This document shows, piece after piece, positions 8,593 to 14,478 of a stretch of 64,000 nucleotides of DNA (positions within the stretch are counted from its first letter, which is position 1; each line of letters starts with the position of its first letter). The stretch is from Gemmiger formicilis (GTDB lineage: Bacteria > Bacillota > Clostridia > Oscillospirales > Ruminococcaceae), in the NCBI RefSeq assembly GCF_018784445.1, contig NZ_WQOH01000004.1, positions 340,330 through 404,329 on the forward strand. Reading direction: 5' to 3'. Under the pieces are notes generated by a model. That model was not told the origin of the DNA. It saw only the letters and a list, made by a program, of their open reading frames with translations, and made no database searches. A program made the position numbers and the translations under genes.

Positions 8593-9688
8593 GCAAAGAA
8601 ACCTCCCCAAGGGGCAGTGTAAAAGTAAAAATGCAGCCGTGCGGCTTATTGTCGGACAGTGTAATGGTGCCGCCGTGGGCTGCGATGATCGTGCGGCAAA
8701 GAGCCAATCCCAACCCAAGGCTGCGGCGGCTGTCCGAGATTCGTTTTTCCCCGGTGGAGAACATCTCAAACACTTTTTCTTTTGCTTCATCCGGGATGCC
8801 GGGGCCGTCATCGCTTACCTGGATTACGGCGTTTTCCCCCTGCGCCGCGGCGGAAAGGACAATGTGTGACCCTGCGGGCGTGTATTTGATGGCATTGTCC
8901 ACCAGATTGATCAACACCTGCACAACCAGCTTGGCATCCATGCGCGCCAGCAGCAGGTCATCGGCCATCTGCACAGTAATCGTGTGCTGTCCACTGTGCC
9001 GGTTGGTATGGCGCAGCGCCTCTTCGAACACTTCACTTACCAGTTCTGTGGAGATGGACAGATTCATCCTTCCATCCTCAATACGGGAAATGGAAAGAAT
9101 GTTCTCCACCAGATTGATCAGCCACATGGAATCGTCGTAGATGTCCAGAAATGTTTGTTTCCGGGTGGGGGCATCCATCATCTCATAGTTGCTGATGAGG
9201 TTGGAGGCATTGCCGGAAATGGATGTGAGCGGGGTTCGCAGATCGTGGGAAATCGTGCGCAGCAAATCGGCGCGCAGCTGTTCGTTCTTGGCATGGACGG
9301 CAGCGCGCTCTTTCTCTTCGGCATTGCGGATATTCTGAATCGCCAATGTAACCGTGATGATGGAAACGATCAGCATAATGGCAAAGGTGACTGGGTAGCC
9401 GCGCTCGTATGCGTGCAGCGTCAGGCGGGGCTCTGTAAAACAAAAATTGAAAAGCAGCACGCTGGAAAACGAGCTTAAAAAGCCGCAGAAATAGCTTTTG
9501 GTAAAAAGCGAGGTCAGCAATGTCCCCAGAACATACACCGATATGATATTTTTGGTAAAAGAGAAATACCAGAAAATATTGCCAATGCCGGTTGCTGCGG
9601 CCAGAATCAACACGGTAATCAAAAGATCCTTTACCTGTCGGACGGCCTGCGCTTTCACTGTATCGGGAGATGGCTTTTTAATGTTCAT
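8585..9688 (-). CDS. KdpD-like sensor histidine kinase lacking the N-terminal KdpD/USP part
   Basis: A 367-residue membrane kinase. Residues ~20-115 make a four-helix DUF4118 region as in KdpD. Next come HisKA (His in TISHDLRTPLTSI, ~148), the N box (LVDNAIKYTP), G1 (VSDDGPGIPD) and G2 (RSLGLGLALCRT). The long cytoplasmic KdpD sensor and universal-stress domains found in full KdpD (~900 residues) are absent, so this is the short type that often pairs with Trk/Ktr genes. The start follows GGAGG. It overlaps the regulator gene by 8 bases. Confidence 0.88.
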   Translation of the reverse strand: MNIKKPSPDTVKAQAVRQVKDLLITVLILAAATGIGNIFWYFSFTKNIISVYVLGTLLTSLFTKSYFCGFLSSFSSVLLFNFCFTEPRLTLHAYERGYPVTFAIMLIVSIITVTLAIQNIRNAEEKERAAVHAKNEQLRADLLRTISHDLRTPLTSISGNASNLISNYEMMDAPTRKQTFLDIYDDSMWLINLVENILSISRIEDGRMNLSISTELVSEVFEEALRHTNRHSGQHTITVQMADDLLLARMDAKLVVQVLINLVDNAIKYTPAGSHIVLSAAAQGENAVIQVSDDGPGIPDEAKEKVFEMFSTGEKRISDSRRSLGLGLALCRTIIAAHGGTITLSDNKPHGCIFTFTLPLGEVSLHE

Positions 9689-9735
9689 GGCAAATCCTCC
9701 CTTCTGAAGGGTATCATATCATATTTTGGGCTGTA

Positions 9736-9873
9736 TTACCAGCGGCGAAAGCCTTCCTGCCGCTCAAATTGTGCGCGGCGGGCGCCGCGCCAGAACGCAT
9801 TACATCGGACACCGATAAAAACAAGAAAAAGCCCGGCAGCCAGAAACAGCAAAATCAGCAGTGCTGTTTTCAA
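9736..9873 (-). CDS. small single-pass membrane protein, TTG start
   Basis: A 45-codon frame fills the gap between trkA and the kinase gene. It begins with TTG preceded by AAGGGAAGTGG and reads MKTALLILLFLAAGLFLVFI, then a basic tail rich in Arg, ending QEGFRRW. The shape, one hydrophobic helix plus a charged tail, resembles small accessory subunits such as KdpF, but I see no true homology. The position inside a K+ transport operon suggests an accessory role. Confidence 0.5.
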   Translation of the reverse strand: MKTALLILLFLAAGLFLVFIGVRCNAFWRGARRAQFERQEGFRRW

Positions 9874-9898
9874 ATGAACCACTTCCCTTGGAAAACGA

Positions 9899-10546
9899 TC
9901 AGATATGAAAACACCGGCTCAGGGCTTTTCCCTCGCCCAGTACCAACAGGGTGGTGTCACCGGGCAGGACTGTGTCCGAGTCGATGTTGACATCGGCAAT
10001 TCCATTGCGTTTGATTCCTAGAATATTGATGCTGTATTTCTTGCGGATATTGATGTCGCCAACGGTCTTTCCAATCCATGCAGAAGGCACAGACACTTCC
10101 AGAATGGCGTGGTCGTGATCCAGTTCGATATAATCCAGCACATGGTCGGAGCCGTAACGGATGGCTGCCCATTTTGCCAGCTGCTTTTCCGGGTAAATCA
10201 CTTCATCTGCACCGTTGCGCAGCAGAAATTTGGCCTGCACATCCCGTTCCGCACGGGAAACAACCATTTTTGCTCCCAGCTCCTTCAGCAGGGAAGTGGT
10301 TTCGAGAGAACTTTGAAAGTTTCCGCTGATTGCCACAATGCAGACATCAAAATTACGGACGCCCAACGCCTCCAGAAATTCCGCGTTGGTGCTGTCGCCG
10401 ATCTGGGCGTTGGTCACAATGCTCAGCACTGCGTTGACGCGCTCCTCGTTTTCGTCTACTGCCATGACCTCATGGCCGAGTTTATTTAATTCTTCTGCAA
10501 TATGGCGGCCAAATCGGCCCAAGCCGATCAATAAAATAGCTTTCAT
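9899..10546 (-). CDS. trkA: TrkA/KtrA-type K+ channel regulatory subunit
   Basis: A 215-residue cytoplasmic gating protein. Residues 1-130 form an RCK N-terminal Rossmann fold that binds nucleotide (ILLIGLGRFGRHIAEEL, acidic end in AVDENEERV). Residues ~135-215 form the RCK-C lobe that often binds cyclic di-AMP or other ligands. The single-RCK length fits KtrA rather than the double-length TrkA of enterobacteria. It lies 16 bases downstream of its transporter gene and would assemble on TrkH/KtrB. Confidence 0.92.
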   Translation of the reverse strand: MKAILLIGLGRFGRHIAEELNKLGHEVMAVDENEERVNAVLSIVTNAQIGDSTNAEFLEALGVRNFDVCIVAISGNFQSSLETTSLLKELGAKMVVSRAERDVQAKFLLRNGADEVIYPEKQLAKWAAIRYGSDHVLDYIELDHDHAILEVSVPSAWIGKTVGDINIRKKYSINILGIKRNGIADVNIDSDTVLPGDTTLLVLGEGKALSRCFHI

Positions 10547-10562
10547 GGGATCTACCTTTCTT

Positions 10563-11900
10563 TTATCCTACGGTTATTCGTTCCTGCGGCAGCCGCGCCA
10601 CGCTGCTTTTGCTGCCGGAGAGTGCTGCGTAGATCATGGTCAGTCCGCCGACACGCCCAATGAACATCAAGAAAATTAAAATCCCCTGCGAGACGATTCC
10701 CAGATGCGGTGTCAATCCCAGCGACAGTCCTACGGTAGCAATGGCCGAGGTCGTCTCAAACAGGCATTCGGACAGCGGCAAGCCCTCGACGGTGCTGATG
10801 ATGAATGCCCCCGTCAGCGAAAGGACGAGATACAGTGTAAAAATGGCTGCGGCATCATGGACCGCTTTTTCTTCCATCCGCCGCCCGAACATTTCTGGGC
10901 TCTTCTGCCTGCGGAATACAGCAAAAGCATTGGCGACAAGCACCGCTATCGTTGTTGTCTTGATGCCGCCGGCAGTAGAACCCGGTGAACCGCCGATGAA
11001 CATCAGCAGAATCGTAAGGCCGCGCCCGCTGCTGGACAAGGACGTGTAGTCTGCCGTATTAAAACCGGCTGTCCGGGGCGTTATGGACTGAAACAGAGAG
11101 AGCAGCAGCCGCTCCTGCGGTGTGACTCCTTTGAACTCAAAAAAGAAGAAGTATAGTGTTGGCAGCAAGATCAAGAGTGCCGTCGATGTCAGAATAACTT
11201 TGCTTTGCAGCCGATAGCGATGAAAGCGGAGCCGATTGGTCCGCACGTCATCCCATGTCAGAAAGCCAATGCCGCCTATAACGATCAGGGCGGAAATCGT
11301 CAGGCTGATAACCGGGTCGGCGCGATATGCGGTCAGAGAAACAAAAGGCGTGTCGGGAGTACCCATTAAATCAAAGCCCGCATTGCAGAAAGCGGAAACG
11401 GAATGAAACATGGCTTTCCATATCCCGGAAACGCCGAAATCACGGCAGAAAACCGGGAGCATACAAAGTGCACCGATCCCTTCCATCACCAAAGAGCTAC
11501 GGATCACAAAGCCTGTCAGCCGCACAATGCCGCCCACTTTGGGGGCGGACATGGCCTCCTGCATCCGCCCGCGCTGTGAGAGGGAAATGCGCCGACCGGA
11601 TAAAAGCGAGAAAGACGCGCCGACTGTGATCACACCCAGGCCGCCGATTTGAATCAGCACCATCAGAACAGCCTGACCAAACGCCGACCAGTGAGAAGCC
11701 GTATCCCGCACAACCAGCCCCGTAACACATACGGCGGAGGTTGCCGTAAACAATGCTTCATGGAAAGGGGTGACGGTATGTGCTTGTGCAGAGATTGGCA
11801 GCATCAAAAGCACTGCCCCGATAAGGATAACCATTGCAAACAGCAGAATAATGGACTGAAAGTAATTGAGCTTACAGGTTAAACGCCGATGAGATGGCAA
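10563..11900 (-). CDS. trkH: TrkH/KtrB-family K+ (or Na+/K+) transporter
   Basis: A 445-residue polytopic membrane protein with four pore repeats of the TrkH/KtrB superfamily. Selectivity segments are visible as TATSAVCVTGLV, SAFCNAGFDLMG, ITPRTAGFNTAD and SAIATVGLSLG, each with the filter Gly. It is the first gene of a leftward operon with trkA, a small membrane peptide and a KdpDE-like pair. It takes up K+ driven by ion gradients. Context suggests the pair senses K+ limitation or turgor. Confidence 0.93.
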   Translation of the reverse strand: MPSHRRLTCKLNYFQSIILLFAMVILIGAVLLMLPISAQAHTVTPFHEALFTATSAVCVTGLVVRDTASHWSAFGQAVLMVLIQIGGLGVITVGASFSLLSGRRISLSQRGRMQEAMSAPKVGGIVRLTGFVIRSSLVMEGIGALCMLPVFCRDFGVSGIWKAMFHSVSAFCNAGFDLMGTPDTPFVSLTAYRADPVISLTISALIVIGGIGFLTWDDVRTNRLRFHRYRLQSKVILTSTALLILLPTLYFFFFEFKGVTPQERLLLSLFQSITPRTAGFNTADYTSLSSSGRGLTILLMFIGGSPGSTAGGIKTTTIAVLVANAFAVFRRQKSPEMFGRRMEEKAVHDAAAIFTLYLVLSLTGAFIISTVEGLPLSECLFETTSAIATVGLSLGLTPHLGIVSQGILIFLMFIGRVGGLTMIYAALSGSKSSVARLPQERITVG

Positions 11901-11936
11901 AGAAAATCACACTCCAGCAGAATTTTCGTACAATAC

Positions 11937-12003
11937 AGTATAGCGCCGCCCGTTTAAAGATGGTATTAAGCTTTTCTGCCGGGGTATTAAGATTGTGTTA
12001 AGA
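11937..12003 (-). promoter_or_regulatory. trkH promoter with OmpR/KdpE-type direct repeats
   Basis: On the minus strand, TCTTAA occurs at 12003-11998 and again 11 bases on at 11992-11987. A third copy (GCTTAA) lies 21 bases further, at 11971-11966. It is followed by -10 TATACT (complement of 11937-11942) with no consensus -35. Repeats phased at 11 and 21 bases are the usual layout for OmpR-family activators, so the KdpE-like product is the obvious candidate. Confidence 0.55.
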
Positions 12004-12055
12004 CGACCGGGCTTGTTTGGTATATTTTTCACATTGGCACTTTGAGCCTAGTGCG

Positions 12056-12086
12056 ACTGCACAGTAGTGGTCAAACGGTGGTCAAG
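12056..12086 (+). repeat. arm-type direct repeat, border of K+ block and GH3 block
   Basis: ACTGCACAGTAGTGGTCAAA followed by CGGTGGTCAAG. The same ~29 bases with one or two differences occur at 22404-22433, directly oriented, 10.3 kb away. The core AGTGGTCAAAnGGTGGTCA also occurs at 7729-7747. Confidence 0.7.
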
Positions 12087-12156
12087 AATCTTCCATGCGC
12101 AGCACGCGGCGTTCCGGAAATATCTTGAAAAAATTGGGCGATTCGCTCGTAAAAGG

Positions 12157-12186
12157 TTGACGCGGCTGCGTTCGGGGGTATATCAT
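12157..12186 (+). promoter_or_regulatory. promoter of the LytTR/GHKL operon
   Basis: TTGACG and TATCAT are separated by 18 bases, 38 bases before the response regulator ATG, which has a strong GGAGGGAGG site. Confidence 0.6.
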
Positions 12187-12223
12187 ATTTGTATAGATCC
12201 TTGCGCGGAGGGAGGAACGCACG

Positions 12224-12994
12224 ATGATCCGAATCGGCATTGTGGACGATGAAAAACAAGAAAGAGACCAACTGAAACAGGCACTGGCGCGGTTTGGCGC
12301 GGAGAACGGCACAGAACTGAACGTACAGGAGTTCGACTGCGCGGCAGTCTATCTGGCGGCGCAAGACCGTGATTTTGATATTTTATATCTGGACATTGAT
12401 ATGCCGCAGATGTCCGGCATGGAATTGGCCGAAAAAATCCGGGAGACAGATCAAGACGTCATCCTCATTTTTTGCACGAATTTGCAGCAATTCGCGCTGA
12501 ACGGGTACAGTGTCGGCGCACTGGGCTTTGCACTGGGCTTTATTGTAAAGCCGATACAGTGGTACTCCTTCCATATGTATCTGACGCGGGCGCTGAAGGT
12601 GCTGCAAAAGCGCGCCGATCAAAAGGTCACGCCGCCGCACATTGTCGTCAAGGACGGCACCGTGACGCGGCTGCTGGATGCAGCGGAAATCGCCTATGTG
12701 GAGGTGCGCCAGCACGACCTGCTGTACAACCTGTGCAGCGGGGACGGTAAGACCGAGATCATCAAAAACCGCGGTTCGATGCAGGAAATCGCGGCGCAGC
12801 TGACGCCCTACGGCTTTGTGCGATGCAGCGCCAGTTACCTTGTGAACCTGCGCTGTATCACGGCGGTAAGCCGTATGAATGTCTATATCGGCGGGGCGGC
12901 ACTGCCCATCGGGCGCACCTACAAGGACGCCTTCACCGAAGCATTCTCTCGATATATGGCAAAAAAGGAGTGGGAAGACCCGTGCCGGTCATAA
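12224..12994 (+). CDS. LytTR-family response regulator
   Basis: A 256-residue regulator. The receiver (residues 1-120) has IVDDEKQERDQL, phospho-Asp in LYLDIDMPQMSG and Lys in FIVKPI. The C-terminal ~100 residues are a LytTR DNA-binding domain (IVVKDGTVTRLLDAAEIAYV, later VRCSASYLVNLRCI). A four-residue direct duplication, ALGF-ALGF, precedes the conserved Lys, coded by two tandem 12-base copies at 12518-12541. This lengthens the loop before beta-5 of the receiver and might affect signalling. It is co-transcribed with the kinase that follows and probably controls the GH3 operon downstream. Confidence 0.92.
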   Translation: MIRIGIVDDEKQERDQLKQALARFGAENGTELNVQEFDCAAVYLAAQDRDFDILYLDIDMPQMSGMELAEKIRETDQDVILIFCTNLQQFALNGYSVGALGFALGFIVKPIQWYSFHMYLTRALKVLQKRADQKVTPPHIVVKDGTVTRLLDAAEIAYVEVRQHDLLYNLCSGDGKTEIIKNRGSMQEIAAQLTPYGFVRCSASYLVNLRCITAVSRMNVYIGGAALPIGRTYKDAFTEAFSRYMAKKEWEDPCRS

Positions 12995-14259
12995 ATTGGA
13001 TACTGAACCAGCAAGTCCAGCTGGGCATGATTCTATGCGCTGGCCTGTTTGTCCCGTGGGGGCAGCGCCGCAGCTGCTTCGTTCCGCGGCTGGCGGCGGG
13101 TGTATGGGGCTTTCTTGCGCTGACGGACACCCTGGCATTCCTGCCGCTTTGGGCAAAATTGCTGCTGTATACGACGCTGCTGTTTGGTCTGATATGGTTC
13201 AGCTTTGACTGCAGCCCGCTGCACGCCCTGTTTTATACAACCTGCGCCTACGCGGTGCAGCACATTGCCAGTAAGCTGGCCTATATGCCTATTATTTGGC
13301 TGATTCAGCATGGGCGCACGGACAGGCTCGTTACCTTTGTCATTCTGCTTTTCAGCAACCTTGTGGTCTGTCTGGTCATCTACCTGCTGCTCACCCTGCG
13401 CATCCGGCGCGGGCGCCTGCTGTTTGACAATGTCAAGACCGTGCTTTACTCCGGCTTTTTCCTGATTGCCGCGGTCTACCTGAGTGTTGTGCTGGAGGAT
13501 GTCCTGGACAGCAGCGCAGAGTCCTACCTGACCGCCTATCTGGCGCTGAATGCGTTCTGCATCCTGTTTGCCATCACGATTCTGGCGCTGGAATTTTCAA
13601 ATTGCAGCATCAAGAGTCTGGAACACGAGAATGAAATGCTGGCGCAGCTGCTGGAATGTGACAAGCAGCAGTATGAGCAGGCAAAAAAAGACATGGAAAA
13701 AATCAACATCCGCTACCATGACCTGAAACAGCAGTATTCCCGCGCCACAGATGAGGAACGCGCCCGTCTGGAAGAAGAGATGGACAACCTGAACCTGCGC
13801 TATCTCACCGGGAATAAGGCGCTGGACATCACGCTGACCCAAAAGTCGGCACTCTGCGGGCAGGCAGGTATTCAGCTGGTCTGCTCGGCAGACGGCAGCT
13901 GTCTGGAGGATATGAAGCACTACCACATTTACTCCCTGCTGGGCAATGCGCTGGACAATGCCATTGAGTGTCTGACGCAGGTAAACGATGCGTCTAAGCG
14001 GGTCATCACACTGGACATCAGCCGCTGCCGTGACATGGCGGTCATCCGCGTGCAGAATTACACCCCCGCACCGCCGACGCTGCGGGACGGCGCTATCGTC
14101 ACAACCAAGCAGGATACCGAGGAGCATGGCTACGGCATAAAAAGCATCAAAAGCATTGCCGAGCAGTACGGCGGCACGGCAGACTGCTTTGTGGAGGACT
14201 CGATTTTTTATCTGGTGGTCACCTTCCCCTGCGGGAAAAGCCAAAAACAAACTGCATAA
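12982..14259 (+). CDS. GHKL (AgrC-like) sensor histidine kinase
   Basis: A 425-residue membrane kinase with about six N-terminal helices (residues ~5-210), a coiled-coil linker, the phospho-acceptor segment IRYHDLKQQYS, and a GHKL ATPase with N box NALDNAIECL and a glycine motif HGYGIKSIKSI. This is the AgrC/DUF4173-like class that senses peptides or envelope signals. The GTG at 12982 was chosen because AAGGAGTGGG precedes it; it overlaps the regulator gene by 13 bases. No AgrB or AgrD-like gene is nearby, so the ligand is unknown. Confidence 0.9.
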   Translation: MPVINWILNQQVQLGMILCAGLFVPWGQRRSCFVPRLAAGVWGFLALTDTLAFLPLWAKLLLYTTLLFGLIWFSFDCSPLHALFYTTCAYAVQHIASKLAYMPIIWLIQHGRTDRLVTFVILLFSNLVVCLVIYLLLTLRIRRGRLLFDNVKTVLYSGFFLIAAVYLSVVLEDVLDSSAESYLTAYLALNAFCILFAITILALEFSNCSIKSLEHENEMLAQLLECDKQQYEQAKKDMEKINIRYHDLKQQYSRATDEERARLEEEMDNLNLRYLTGNKALDITLTQKSALCGQAGIQLVCSADGSCLEDMKHYHIYSLLGNALDNAIECLTQVNDASKRVITLDISRCRDMAVIRVQNYTPAPPTLRDGAIVTTKQDTEEHGYGIKSIKSIAEQYGGTADCFVEDSIFYLVVTFPCGKSQKQTA

Positions 14260-14262
14260 CCC

Positions 14263-14292
14263 AAAAGCGACTGCCGAAAGGCGGTCGCTTTT
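14263..14292 (+). terminator. terminator after the two-component operon
   Basis: A 13-bp stem (AAAAGCGACTGCC with GGCGGTCGCTTTT, one wobble) closes on a GAAA tetraloop and is followed by T-rich DNA, 4 bases after the kinase stop. Confidence 0.9.
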
Positions 14293-14318
14293 CTTCTTTG
14301 TCATTTGTGCCGTGTTTT

Positions 14319-14368
14319 TTGACATTTACGCCAACTGCATTGACCCGGTCAACGCTTCCCTTTATGAT
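14319..14368 (+). promoter_or_regulatory. promoter of the GH3 operon with phased repeat
   Basis: TTGACC (14340-14345) and TATGAT (14363-14368) with 17 bases between. A second TTGAC lies exactly 21 bases upstream (14319), so the half sites are two helical turns apart, as expected for LytTR-type binding. The leader to the GH3 ATG is ~105 bases and carries an AGGAAGGAG site. Confidence 0.55.
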
Positions 14369-14478
14369 AGCTTTGTGAAAAAGATATGAACGGTTTCTGC
14401 AAAAGGGGAAGTGCACAGCCCTTGGCAGCAAGCGCATCGTATCATTCATCTGTGACAGTTTAGGAAGGAGAAAAACCT

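Noticed and set aside
11901-12055. Region upstream of trkH considered as a cyclic-di-AMP (ydaO-type) riboswitch.
   Set aside because: It is only ~155 bases, with phased TTAAG repeats and a -10 but no long conserved fold.
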